Shown here: positions 47,558-57,437 of the stretch, in pieces
How the letters are laid out: each line of letters starts with the position of its first letter
Position numbering within the stretch: the stretch's first letter is position 1
Assembly: GCA_041392785.1 (NCBI GenBank)
Contig: JAWKLK010000001.1
Location: 1-64,000, forward strand
Direction: 5' to 3'
Source: OLB9 sp041392785
GTDB lineage: Bacteria > Bacteroidota > Bacteroidia > Chitinophagales > Saprospiraceae
Length of the DNA: 64,000 nucleotides
Made by a program: the position numbers and the translations under genes
Notes under the pieces: model-generated
Database searches by the model: none
What the model was told of the DNA's origin: nothing
What the model saw: only the letters and a program-made list of their open reading frames with translations

Positions 47558-49024
47558 TTATGAATATTTATAAATTGATTCTAATATTTTGGCCAATTTC
47601 AATTTATTGTCTCTTGGTTTTGGAAAATCCGAATGGTTTAAAAATACGGAGAAAGCCACGAATTTTCCTGAAATAGCCTGACAATAGCCAGAATATGTTA
47701 AGACCCTATCCATGCTTCCTGTTTTCACTAAAAATTTTCCTTGCAATGAGCTACCTCCAAATAGACTTTTTACTGTACCTCTGATACCTGCCGGAGGTAT
47801 GACTTCATAAAGTGAATCAAACTTAGTTTTGCTCCCAATGAGTGTTAGAAAAGTTGTTAAAACATCTGGTGAAAGTAAATTTCTATTTGATAAACCACTT
47901 CCATCAGCCATTACACAATTTTCCAAGCTGATTTTGTTAGATTTCAAATATTGCTCTATTACTTCAATACCATTGGCACCTGAACCCATTCCATCTTTTT
48001 CAGCGCCCAAGGTTTTCAAAAAACTCTCACAATATATATTAATGCTATAGTCATTGGCATATTTTACCAGGAGTTTCAAAGGTGGAGAAGTATATTGAAC
48101 AATTTTCTTCCTTGACGCCTTAGAATTTGTAGTACGATACAAGGTTTTATAATTTAATCCACCCATATCATTTTTCTCAAGAAATGAGAGTAATGTGTAA
48201 GCAAAAAACAAAGGTGGATCCGGTATTGAGCCCTTAACTTTGAATAATGTTTTCCCTTGAGGAACAGTACCAATCGCTCTCTTTCCATAGTGATATGGTC
48301 CTCCAAAAATATAGACATTATCCCCAGTATGTGCACTGTCTATGGTGACTTCATTATCTAGTTTGAGATTTGGAATTCTAGGCTCATAATAAGCTATAGG
48401 AGAAGGAGATCCAATGGGTTTATTGCTATTAAAATAAACATTGTATAGATTTTCATTTACGTTCAGACCCCAAGCACCTGCAGCATAATAATTTCCCAAA
48501 TCATTCCATTGCCATGTCGGAGCTACTGAAAAAGAATTGAAGACCGATTCATCAGAAATAATATCACCCTCAATACACTGAATTCCATACTTTTTAATAT
48601 CTTTCAGGATGATCTCCAACTGCGCCTTCAGGTCAGGAACTCCAGGTATTCTGTCTGACCCAAATGATGGATCTCCACTACCTTCAATGTATAAATTGCC
48701 CTTCAATATCCCAAAATCATCGATATATCCATCGTGGGTAATGGTGGTTTTATACACATAGTCTTCGCCTAGAAGTTCCAGTGATATAAGTGTAGTGATG
48801 AGTTTAAGCGATGATGCAGGAACAAGCCTTTTGTCCTTATTTACATCAGCTAACACAGCATTATTTGATACATCGCGAACAGAAACGCCTATATGCGAAG
48901 ACGAATAAAAATCATCTTTCAAAATGGTTTCTATCTTATTTTGCAAGGTTGGTTGTGCATCCGCTACCGACAACAAAATTGATAAAAACACAAAGATGAA
49001 AAATACTCTTGATCTCAAATCCAA
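47558..49024 (-). CDS. dacB: D-alanyl-D-alanine carboxypeptidase/endopeptidase (PBP4 type)
   Basis: A 488-residue class C low-molecular-weight penicillin-binding protein that trims peptidoglycan peptides in the periplasm. Signal peptide (MDLRSRVFFIFVFLSILLSVADAQ). Catalytic SxxK is S71-S-L-K74 (PASSLKLI). The second motif is in DGSGLSNRN. The KTG motif is VKTGSM near the C-terminus. The insert between the first two motifs is typical for the PBP4/S13 group. It is 7 nt upstream of, and co-directional with, the DUF1573 gene. Confidence 0.94.
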   Translation of the reverse strand: MDLRSRVFFIFVFLSILLSVADAQPTLQNKIETILKDDFYSSSHIGVSVRDVSNNAVLADVNKDKRLVPASSLKLITTLISLELLGEDYVYKTTITHDGYIDDFGILKGNLYIEGSGDPSFGSDRIPGVPDLKAQLEIILKDIKKYGIQCIEGDIISDESVFNSFSVAPTWQWNDLGNYYAAGAWGLNVNENLYNVYFNSNKPIGSPSPIAYYEPRIPNLKLDNEVTIDSAHTGDNVYIFGGPYHYGKRAIGTVPQGKTLFKVKGSIPDPPLFFAYTLLSFLEKNDMGGLNYKTLYRTTNSKASRKKIVQYTSPPLKLLVKYANDYSINIYCESFLKTLGAEKDGMGSGANGIEVIEQYLKSNKISLENCVMADGSGLSNRNLLSPDVLTTFLTLIGSKTKFDSLYEVIPPAGIRGTVKSLFGGSSLQGKFLVKTGSMDRVLTYSGYCQAISGKFVAFSVFLNHSDFPKPRDNKLKLAKILESIYKYS

Positions 49025-49031
49025 TGCTTGA

Positions 49032-49499
49032 TTATTGAGTCAATTCGAACTTAAAGTCCAAAATTTTAAAGATTCTTTGACCTGTCTTTGGATTCAAATT
49101 TTTTAAATATAAATCTACATCAACTGTCTCAGAATGCTCCTTCTTAGCACTATCAAATTTTACATTGATCTTTGCCTTTTGACCTGGTTTGATAGGATTT
49201 GTGGGATAATCGAGTGTGCTGCAATCGCACCCTGAAGCGATATCAATTTCTATGGTTTCATTCCCTGTATTGGTAAAAACAAAATCAAAATTTTTCACTT
49301 CACCCCGCTTGACTTTTCCCAGATCGATATGCTCATTTTCAAAGGTCACTTGTACCGTTTTTGGAGATACATTCGGACTTGAAGTAGCCTTAGTAGATGG
49401 CTTAACTTTTGGAGAGATATCCATTGATTTCGGAGATTGTGATTGTCCAAGGCAAAGAAGACTAAAGAAAGCAATTAATGCAATTACAAATTTTTTCAT
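49032..49499 (-). CDS. DUF1573 secreted protein
   Basis: 155 residues with a signal peptide (MKKFVIALIAFFSLLCLGQSQS), a Ser/Pro/Lys-rich linker (about 23-48) and one DUF1573 Ig-like domain: VTFENEHIDLGKVKRGEVKNFDFVFTNTGNETIEIDIASGCDCSTLDYPTNPIKPGQKAKINVKF. These domains are common in Bacteroidota periplasmic or surface proteins of unknown function. The CDC pair is the usual family signature. It is followed by dacB. Confidence 0.88.
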   Translation of the reverse strand: MKKFVIALIAFFSLLCLGQSQSPKSMDISPKVKPSTKATSSPNVSPKTVQVTFENEHIDLGKVKRGEVKNFDFVFTNTGNETIEIDIASGCDCSTLDYPTNPIKPGQKAKINVKFDSAKKEHSETVDVDLYLKNLNPKTGQRIFKILDFKFELTQ

Positions 49500-49586
49500 T
49501 TGAAATATTGTTTAAAATTGAAATACAAAGGTCTATTTTATTATAACACCAAAATATTACTGAAATGTTAATTATCCATACTACGT

Positions 49587-51983
49587 TTAGTTTTTTCTGC
49601 TTATTCTCTTGAATAACAATGTAGTACTAAGTAACCCATAAATCATTACACTTACTGAAGATATAGGCATGAGGATGGCTGCAACAACAGGCGATAATTC
49701 ACCTCGTACAGCAAAGTAAAGTCCTATGACATTATACACAAATGCTAAAATAAAAGCTCCAACAATGATCCATCTGCTCTCTCTCAAATATTGTAAAAAT
49801 CCCTTCAAGTCCTCAAAGGAATCAGCACCTATAATGGCATCACATGCTGGTGTAAAATTATTAGAATCTTCAGAAATCACTATACCAACATCACTCTGCA
49901 TCAATGCCCCAGCATCATTTAAACCATCTCCAATCATAGCCACTTTTTGCTCTAAAGCTTGTAGTTGTATCACATACTGCAATTTGTCTTGAGGGGATTT
50001 ATTGAAGGTGAAATTTGATACTTCTGGCAGTAATCCTTGCAGTCGTATCTTGTCTTTTTCATTATCTCCAGAAAGAATAGAAATGCCGTAGTTGAGGCTT
50101 AAATCCCTCATCAATTCCTGGACATGCTCTCTTAAAGTGTGTCGTATTTCAAAGGCTCCAACAAAAACTCCATCAATTGTCACATGTACATCCATACTTG
50201 TGCTATTGTCCAAATTGTATATAAATTTATCAGATCCTATTCTGATTATGTGGCCTCCAATATTTGCCTCTGACCCCGCGCCCGTGATCTCAATAAAATT
50301 ACTAATTTCTGTAGTATATGCACCATCCAAAGATGTGAATATTGCTTTACTAATGGGATGGTTTGACTGAAATGCAGAAGACTTAATCAGGAAAATATAA
50401 TCAGTATTATCTATAGGCTGACGCAATTCTGCAACAATTTTCTTATGATTAGTAATGGTACCTGTTTTATCAAAAATAATATGTTTAACCTGTTGGAAAC
50501 GCTCGATGACTTGAACATTTTTCAAATAAAATCCGTATTTGCCTAAAATTCGTATGATATTGCCATAACTGAAAGGTACTGCCAATGCTAAAGCACAAGG
50601 ACAAGCAACAATGAGGACAGCAGTAAAAGCATTGAAAGCTATGGCTTTATCCCTGAATATCCAATAGAAAAAAGTAATAAAAGCAACTGTCAAAACCGTA
50701 ATGGTAAAATACTTCCCAACAGTTTGAATCAAAGTTTGTGTCTTTGCTTCTTTGTCAATACTGAAACTATCTTCATCCCAAAGTTTAGTCAAATATGACT
50801 GGTCAACAGGTTTCAATAATTGCACTAAAATATTGGCACCCAAATGCTTACCGCCAGCAAAAACCTTGTCTCCTACTTTTTTCTCAATGGCATCAGCTTC
50901 ACCTGTGACAAAGCTATAATCTATTGCTGCATCACCTTTCAACAAAAGCGCATCACCAGGAATTATTTCTTCATTCTTTACTAGAAGGATATCTCCAGCT
51001 ACTAGCTTATCTAAACTTTTTGATTGATATGATTCACCTATTTTAACCAGAGCAGATATGGGAAAATAGGACTTGTAATTCCTATCAAAAGCAATAGAAT
51101 AAAAAGTATAACTTTGAAACCATTTACCTATCAAAAGGAAGAAAATGAATCCTGCCAAACTGTCCAAATATCCTTCACCTGTACCTGAAATAATTTCATA
51201 AACACTGCGCAAAAAGAGCGTGAACATTCCAATGGCAATGGGTATATCTATATTGATTTGTTTGAATTTGATAGTCCACCAAGCAGATCTGATGTAGTCA
51301 AAACCGCTATAAAATAGCACAGGAATAGCCAATAGAATATTGATATAACCAATATAGAAACTGACATTAGCCTGTGAAAAACCTAGATATTCTGGAAAGC
51401 TCAAAAGCATAATATTTCCAAAAGAAAATCCCGCCAATCCTAGTTTATAGTACAAAGTTCTGTCAATATATGCTGTTTTAGCGTTTGTAAGCTTTTGAAG
51501 ATTTAATTCAGGAGGATAACCTATCAATGCCAATTGCTCCACGAGTTCTCGAAGAGATATCAATTTGGGATCAAAAGAAATTGTAGCCGTTTTTTTAAGA
51601 AAATTCACACGTGAACCAATTATCCCATTATGCAATTTTTGGATGTTTTCTAGTAACCAAATACACGATGCACAATGAATTTGTGGAAGATTAAAACTTA
51701 TTTTAGCGATATGTTCTTCTCTAAATTCCAACAAAGCATTTTCCACATCCTTGTCGTCAAGGAAGGCGTAATTTTTCTTTCTATCAACTGTCTTCTGACT
51801 AATACCAGGAGCTGATTGATAGCTATAGTAATCTCCTAATCCATTGTCTTTCAGGACATGGTATACAACTTGACAACCGTTACAACAAAAATGCACATCT
51901 GCTTCTACAGGATGGTCTTTGGGACATATATCACCGCAATGCTTACAAGAAATACGTATATCTTTTGTGTTTTCTACTATCAA
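49587..51983 (-). CDS. ccoI: Copper-translocating P-type ATPase (CcoI/FixI type)
   Basis: A 798-residue P1B-type ATPase. The N-terminal CxxC-rich domain (CKHCGD, CCNGCQVVYHVL) is typical of CcoI-like pumps that load copper into cbb3 oxidase. Then an HMA domain with CASC, eight membrane helices with the metal site CPCALALAVP, phosphorylation motif DKTGTIT, TGEAD in the actuator and GDGLNDAGAL in the nucleotide domain. It imports or exports copper for oxidase assembly. ccoN/O/P/G genes are not in this window, so the assignment to CcoI rests on the N-terminal domain. Confidence 0.9.
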   Translation of the reverse strand: MIVENTKDIRISCKHCGDICPKDHPVEADVHFCCNGCQVVYHVLKDNGLGDYYSYQSAPGISQKTVDRKKNYAFLDDKDVENALLEFREEHIAKISFNLPQIHCASCIWLLENIQKLHNGIIGSRVNFLKKTATISFDPKLISLRELVEQLALIGYPPELNLQKLTNAKTAYIDRTLYYKLGLAGFSFGNIMLLSFPEYLGFSQANVSFYIGYINILLAIPVLFYSGFDYIRSAWWTIKFKQINIDIPIAIGMFTLFLRSVYEIISGTGEGYLDSLAGFIFFLLIGKWFQSYTFYSIAFDRNYKSYFPISALVKIGESYQSKSLDKLVAGDILLVKNEEIIPGDALLLKGDAAIDYSFVTGEADAIEKKVGDKVFAGGKHLGANILVQLLKPVDQSYLTKLWDEDSFSIDKEAKTQTLIQTVGKYFTITVLTVAFITFFYWIFRDKAIAFNAFTAVLIVACPCALALAVPFSYGNIIRILGKYGFYLKNVQVIERFQQVKHIIFDKTGTITNHKKIVAELRQPIDNTDYIFLIKSSAFQSNHPISKAIFTSLDGAYTTEISNFIEITGAGSEANIGGHIIRIGSDKFIYNLDNSTSMDVHVTIDGVFVGAFEIRHTLREHVQELMRDLSLNYGISILSGDNEKDKIRLQGLLPEVSNFTFNKSPQDKLQYVIQLQALEQKVAMIGDGLNDAGALMQSDVGIVISEDSNNFTPACDAIIGADSFEDLKGFLQYLRESRWIIVGAFILAFVYNVIGLYFAVRGELSPVVAAILMPISSVSVMIYGLLSTTLLFKRISRKN

Positions 51984-52036
51984 AAGCTAAAGGTTTCTGT
52001 CGGCAAAATTACGCATAATTTCACTTTCAAATGATA

Positions 52037-53536
52037 TCAATTTTCTTGCTTTGTTTTTGGCAATCCAATGCTTTTAATTTTGATATTAAAAAAAGCAAAT
52101 ATTAAAGTCATAATTGGACTCAACCAATTGAAAATTGCATAAATAAAATATTCACCAGTCGCAACACCTAAAACGCCTGACTGATAAGCTCCGCAAGTAT
52201 TCCAAGGTACTAAAACTGATGTGACAGTACCTGAATCTTCCAATGTCCTTGACAGATTGACTGGATGAAGCCCTTTTGCTTCATAAGCTTTTGAATACAT
52301 TTTGCCAGGTATCACAATCGCCAAATATTGATCAGAAGCCGTAAAATTTAATGCAACGCAACTCATAACTGTACTGGCAAATAAGCCAAAAACAGTAGTG
52401 AATGCCTTCAACAATGCATCGCTAATTTTAGCCAAAGCGCCTATCGCTTCCATTACACCGCCAAATACCATTGCACACAAGATGAGCCAAATTGTACCTA
52501 GCATGCCTTCCATTCCTTTTGCTGTAAATAAGTCATTCAATTCAGTATTAGAAGTGACTATGCTAGACTTTGTGGTCAATGCTGTCATGACACCTTTGTA
52601 CATTGTAGAAAATCCAATTTCATTACTTCCAGCAAGGCTTAAAACCAAATTTGGTTGGAAAATTATTGCAAAAATACCACCCAATAGAGCTCCAGCAAAA
52701 AGCGCTATCAAAGGTTGGGTTTTCTTAAGAATTAGTATAATTACGATTCCTGGGACTATAAACAAAATGGGGCTAATAAAAACAGCATTTTCAATAGCTT
52801 GAAGTTTATCCTCTATATTTTCCATATTTACTGATTCAAGATTCAAAGTAATCATGATAAATACTATAAGAGTGATCAAAAAACTCGGGATAGTGGTTCT
52901 GAGTAAATAAGCAATATGATCGAATAAACCAGCTCCAGCCATTGCAGAAGCTAGATTGGTGGTATCTGATAAAGGGCTGATTTTATCTCCGAAGTATGCT
53001 CCAGATACCACAGCCCCAGCCGTTATACCAGGAGAAATACCCATAGAATTGCCTATCCCTATCAATGCGATACCTACTGTTGCAGAAGTAGACCAAGAAC
53101 TGCCTGTAGCCAATGAAATAATCGAACAAATCACCACACTGGCAGGTAAAAAAACACCTGGTGACAATAGCTTCAAACCATAATAGATCATTGAAGGAAT
53201 AACACCACTTATCATCCATGTTCCAGCCAATGCACCTACCATAAGCAAAATCAAAATAGCTCCACTTGTAGATTTAACGTTTTTACCTACTTCTTCCAAC
53301 ATTTGCTCATATGAAACTTTGTTTCTAAATCCGACTATCGCTGCTACTGCAGCACCAATCAATAAAATAAATTGATTACTTCCTCCAAGTGCATTATCTC
53401 CAAAAATTATGATATTGTAAGCTAATAACATGACTAATACAATCACTGGTGTCAATGCCTCCCATATAGACAATTCTACATTCTCAATGATAGGTTCATC
53501 TGAAGCGTCAGTGGGTCTTATTTGATTACTTTGCAT
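52037..53536 (-). CDS. nhaC: Na+/H+ antiporter of the NhaC family
   Basis: A 499-residue membrane protein with about 12 helices. NhaC signatures visible: SIISLATGSSWSTSATVGIALIGIG, AGAVVSGAYFGDKISPLSDTTNLAS, and the C-terminal SGTVTSVLVPWNTCGAYQSGVLGV. It exchanges Na+ for H+ across the cytoplasmic membrane for pH or sodium homeostasis. The gene sits 53 nt upstream of ccoI and 14 nt downstream of the DUF4153 gene in the minus-strand series. Confidence 0.93.
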   Translation of the reverse strand: MQSNQIRPTDASDEPIIENVELSIWEALTPVIVLVMLLAYNIIIFGDNALGGSNQFILLIGAAVAAIVGFRNKVSYEQMLEEVGKNVKSTSGAILILLMVGALAGTWMISGVIPSMIYYGLKLLSPGVFLPASVVICSIISLATGSSWSTSATVGIALIGIGNSMGISPGITAGAVVSGAYFGDKISPLSDTTNLASAMAGAGLFDHIAYLLRTTIPSFLITLIVFIMITLNLESVNMENIEDKLQAIENAVFISPILFIVPGIVIILILKKTQPLIALFAGALLGGIFAIIFQPNLVLSLAGSNEIGFSTMYKGVMTALTTKSSIVTSNTELNDLFTAKGMEGMLGTIWLILCAMVFGGVMEAIGALAKISDALLKAFTTVFGLFASTVMSCVALNFTASDQYLAIVIPGKMYSKAYEAKGLHPVNLSRTLEDSGTVTSVLVPWNTCGAYQSGVLGVATGEYFIYAIFNWLSPIMTLIFAFFNIKIKSIGLPKTKQEN

Positions 53537-53550
53537 TACTATTATTTAAT

Positions 53551-55230
53551 TTACTTTATAAGAAGATATCCTGTCAAGTTGTCTATAATCAGCCTGTTAT
53601 TTTTATAATGCACATCCGCTCGTACTGGTCTAAACCTCATTTCTTTTGAATCGCACACAAAAATATCCGAGGAGGTCAAATTATCTTTATGCATCTTAAC
53701 CAATATATCAGATATGGTAAACTTACAAATAATAGCGTCGCCATTCTTCATTATGAGGTCTGTATCATTGTGAACTACAAATATGGATTCTGCTTGGAAT
53801 TCTCTGTACTGAATTGGGTAGATTGCTTTGAAGCCAGCCACATCTAAGCTGCTCACCACCTCGCTCTCTCCAAATACAAAACTGTCATTTGGCTTGGTTC
53901 CAATGAATAAACTTTGTAAAGAATAGATATCTATCGAGTCAGAAATGACACCATTCTGATCATACTCTTTTAAGAATGATAGCTCATTTCTTTTTGACAA
54001 GTAGTTATATGTTCCAAATAATCTGTCGTCTGAAGAAAAATCAATATGGATACTTGTCAATATATTATTCTTCAAATATCCATTTTCTTGCAACCTCTGA
54101 ATGAATACTTTTTTAGCGTTTTCTAGCGGTACTTTACAAATAGACCAAGGTCCTAGTAGCATTATCAAGACCAAGATGATTGCAACATATGGTAAACTAT
54201 AAATTTTCCTGATGAAGACATTTGAAATAATAAGAAAAACAACTACGAAAACTCCAAAAAATGCTATAAAATAAAATTCCTCTTTTAACCAATATTGGTG
54301 TATGTTTTTCCAATTAGCAAAAAAAAGAAATAGCACTATAGGTATGGAGATTTTTGGAAACAACCTTGTAAACCACTGCAAAAATTTGATTTCCTTAAAT
54401 TGCAGTAAATACATGGAAGAAAGCCATGTAAAAATACCCGAACCAAAATACCAAAGGACCAATATCGAAAACCATTCCGCTAAATTATGGTCTGTGACTA
54501 AAATTCTCAATATATATGCATACAGCAAAATGCCAAAAATAAATACCACAGGCACTGCAATATATTGAATAAATTTTTCAAAAATTATTGACGGCTCCTT
54601 GATTTCACCTATTTCTGATAATTCACCATAATCTGATAAAAACAAAATTGGATGAACAATAAATGCCAATAAATAAAATAATTGTAAATGACGAATAGCT
54701 CCAACATCCAAATCAAATAAATATTTTAATGACACTAGTACCAGTGATAAGGCTACATATAATACCAATGAAAAAAATACACCCTGAAGCCAGATAAAAA
54801 ATCCCGAAAAACTATGATAAAGAAAATGTACCGATTCCTTTTTTCCAGTGACAATATGACTTAAAAAAAGAAGATGGAGCACCACAATGATTGCAATATA
54901 GTTGGAAATATTACAAAATGTATCCCCAAATTTTTCTGGTAAAATCCAATAAATTAGAAAAGCTGATAATAGACTTACTATAAATGTGATGACGTGTGTT
55001 AATGATGAATTCTTCCGATAATTCTCCGTACCAATATACATTAACATACTTACTAAAAAACCAACATACGTGCTGAAACCTAACTTTAGATAAAGTGTAT
55101 TACTATTATTATTATTAACTGTACAGATGAAAGTTATTGCTGTTATGGTAGTAAATATCAATGAAACTGGATACTTTCGCACAGCATCCTTTAACCTATC
55201 AAGAATATCCAATGAAGACCATAAACCCAT
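53551..55230 (-). CDS. DUF4153-family membrane protein
   Basis: 559 residues. About 11 hydrophobic helices in the N-terminal 390 residues, then a soluble domain of about 165 residues rich in beta structure (LLGPWSICKVPLENAKKVFIQRLQENGYLKNN; RPVRADVHYKNNRLIIDNLTGYLLIK). The pattern FSLVLYVALSLVLVSLKYLFDLDV and LFYLLAFIVHPILFLS matches the DUF4153 membrane family. Function unknown. It is the first gene of the minus-strand run, 14 nt before nhaC. Confidence 0.72.
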   Translation of the reverse strand: MGLWSSLDILDRLKDAVRKYPVSLIFTTITAITFICTVNNNNSNTLYLKLGFSTYVGFLVSMLMYIGTENYRKNSSLTHVITFIVSLLSAFLIYWILPEKFGDTFCNISNYIAIIVVLHLLFLSHIVTGKKESVHFLYHSFSGFFIWLQGVFFSLVLYVALSLVLVSLKYLFDLDVGAIRHLQLFYLLAFIVHPILFLSDYGELSEIGEIKEPSIIFEKFIQYIAVPVVFIFGILLYAYILRILVTDHNLAEWFSILVLWYFGSGIFTWLSSMYLLQFKEIKFLQWFTRLFPKISIPIVLFLFFANWKNIHQYWLKEEFYFIAFFGVFVVVFLIISNVFIRKIYSLPYVAIILVLIMLLGPWSICKVPLENAKKVFIQRLQENGYLKNNILTSIHIDFSSDDRLFGTYNYLSKRNELSFLKEYDQNGVISDSIDIYSLQSLFIGTKPNDSFVFGESEVVSSLDVAGFKAIYPIQYREFQAESIFVVHNDTDLIMKNGDAIICKFTISDILVKMHKDNLTSSDIFVCDSKEMRFRPVRADVHYKNNRLIIDNLTGYLLIK

Positions 55231-55434
55231 TTATATTAATTTGTGGCTAAAGGTAATAAAAAAAAATATTGTTATTAAAAATTTATACTAAATGCCATAT
55301 CCTAGTATTTTCTACATCAGTTACCCGAACATAGGGCAATAGATATTTCATAAATACAATTAAACCTATCATATTGATTATCATATAAATAAAAACTGAA
55401 TTGTGTATAATTTAATTTTTTTAAATAAAAAGAT

Positions 55435-55465
55435 TTGTCCAATCATAAACTTTGTTTTACATTTG
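55435..55465 (+). promoter_or_regulatory. Promoter of the tRNA-Asn-like gene
   Basis: TTG at 55435-55437, 20 nt, TACATTTG at 55458-55465: an exact Bacteroidota -33/-7 match. Transcription would begin around 55472, about 47 nt before the tRNA. Confidence 0.75.
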
Positions 55466-55518
55466 CAGCGCCTTTTTAAAAATGGCTTTGTATTTTATTG
55501 CAAACCCATAAAAAAGTA

Positions 55519-55592
55519 ACTATCATAGCTCAGTCGGTTAGAGCGACGGACTGTTAATCCGCAGGTCCCAGGTTCAAGTCCTGGAGGGGGCG
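55519..55592 (+). tRNA. tRNA-Asn (GTT), acceptor stem poorly paired
   Basis: D-arm GCTC/GAGC with AGTCGGTTA loop; anticodon loop CTGTTAA (GTT, Asn); T-arm CCAGG/CCTGG with TTCAAGT loop; discriminator G. These are all normal for bacterial tRNA-Asn. The acceptor stem is not: 5' ACTATCA (55519-55525) against 3' AGGGGGC (55585-55591) gives only four of seven pairs, two of them wobble. The outer anticodon-stem pair is A-C. A normal partner would be GCCCCCT. It has a strong promoter and a terminator, so it is transcribed, but it may be a degenerate or recombined tRNA. Confidence 0.75.
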
Positions 55593-55598
55593 CTCTGA

Positions 55599-55632
55599 AG
55601 TCAGGTTATGAAATCATAGTCTGACTTTTTTG
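55599..55632 (+). terminator. Terminator after the tRNA-Asn gene
   Basis: AGTCAG (55599-55604) and CTGACT (55621-55626) form a stem with a 16-nt loop, followed by a T-run. It begins 7 nt after the tRNA. Confidence 0.75.
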
Positions 55633-55776
55633 TTTTCACGAATATCATATGATAAAAAAATACTAAGATGAAACAATTATTTATTAGAATTTATAACAGC
55701 TTAAAAATTATATCTTACTGTTTTGCACAATCACATTTCTAAACTATCTTTAGGCATTTAATATAAAAGTGGTGAA

Positions 55777-57436
55777 ATGATGCAAAAGCCTTGGTTATCG
55801 AATTATCCAAATGGTGTACCAGTAAATATTGATACAGATATCTACCCCTACTGTTGTAGATTTTGTAAATGACTGCTGTAAAAAATACAGTAATCAAGAA
55901 GTATTTTACTGCATGGGAAAATCTATTACTTATAAAGAATTTGATCAACTTTCCACGCAGTTTGGAGCCTATCTTCAGAGTAGAGGATTGAAACCGAGAG
56001 ACAGAATTGCAATCATGATGCCCAACTTGCTGCAATATCCTATAGCTATGATGGGGGCACTAAAAGCCGGATTAATCATAGTGAATACAAATCCTCTCTA
56101 TACTGCAAGAGAGATGCAATATCAATTCAATGATAGTGAAGTAAATGCAATTATAATCATTGAAAACTTTGCAGCAAATTTAGAAACCATATTACCACAA
56201 ACCAAAATTAAAACCATCATTCTTACTTCCATTGGCGAATTATTAGGCACAGTAAAAGGTACTCTAATAAATTTTGTGGTAAGAAAGATAAAAAGGATGG
56301 TTCCAAAATATAATTTACCAAATATTGTATCATTCACTCATGCACTTTCTGAAGGAAAAAAATTTTCCATTCAACCATTCGAAAACACCTATGATGATGT
56401 AATAATTCATCAATATACTGGCGGCACCACTGGCATTTCGAAAGGAGCAATGCTGACAAACAGAAATATTGTCGCAAATGTGATACAAATAAAAGAATGG
56501 ATGAAACCATTCTTAATTGAAGGGAAAGAAATTGTCCTCTCGCCACTTCCATTATACCATATCTTTGCATTTACGGTAAACGGACTTTCGATGTTGGGTT
56601 ATGGTGCTAAAACCATCTTGGTCACTAATGCAAGAGATATTCCATCCATAGTCAAGGAATTCAAACAGCATAAAATTACCTTGATGACAGGATTGAATAC
56701 ACTTTTCAATGCTTTACTCAATAATAGTAATTTTAAAGATATTGATTTTTCCAGTCTCAAAGTAGTCGTTGGAGGTGGGATGGCTGTTCAAAAAGCTGTA
56801 GCTGAAAGATGGCTCAGTACCACAGGTTGCAGATTGACTGAAGGATACGGTATGACGGAAGCATCACCATTGATTACAGTAAATCCTTTGGATGATAAGG
56901 CCAAATCAAAGAGTATTGGCCTTCCAGTTTCTTCCACTGATGTAAGAATTATGATGGAGAATGGAAACATAGCCAATGTAGGAGAAATCGGTGAAATCCA
57001 ATGCAAAGGTCCTCAGGTTATGAAAGGTTATTACAATCGATTGGAAGAAACATTAAAGACAATAACAACTGATGGCTGGCTATGTACAGGGGACATAGGC
57101 ATGATGGATGCCGATGGCTATTTTTATATTGTGGATAGGAAGAAAGATATGATTCTAGTCAGTGGCTTCAATGTGTATCCCAATGAAATTGAAGACGTAG
57201 TCATGACTCATCCAAAGGTCCTTGAAGTTGCTGCCATAGGTGTTCCTGATGAGAAATCTGGGGAAGCTCCAAAACTGTTCGTTGTAAAGAAAGACCAAAG
57301 CCTCACGGAAGATGAAATTCTCCAACATTGCAGACAAAATTTGACTGGATATAAATGTCCAAAATACGTGGAGTTTAGAGATGAACTACCCAAAACAAAT
57401 GTAGGGAAAATTCTGAGAAGAGCATTAAAATCCTAA
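55777..57436 (+). CDS. fadD: Long-chain fatty acid-CoA ligase (1-nt frameshift near N-terminus)
   Basis: The in-frame part from 55829 encodes 535 residues of an AMP-forming acyl-CoA synthetase that activates fatty acids for oxidation or lipid synthesis. Motifs: YTGGTTGISKGAMLTNRN (AMP/ATP loop), EGYGMTEASPL, TGDIGMMDADGYFYIVDRKKDMILVSGFNVYPNEIED, and catalytic Lys in TNVGKILRR. Upstream, the sequence from ATG 55777 or 55780 reads MQKPWLSNYPNGVPVNIDTDIY, the typical family start. It joins the main frame only if one C of the CCCC run at 55845-55848 is removed. The true start is therefore probably 55777/55780, with a base error or a real frameshift. Confidence 0.9.
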
Positions 57437-57437
57437 T

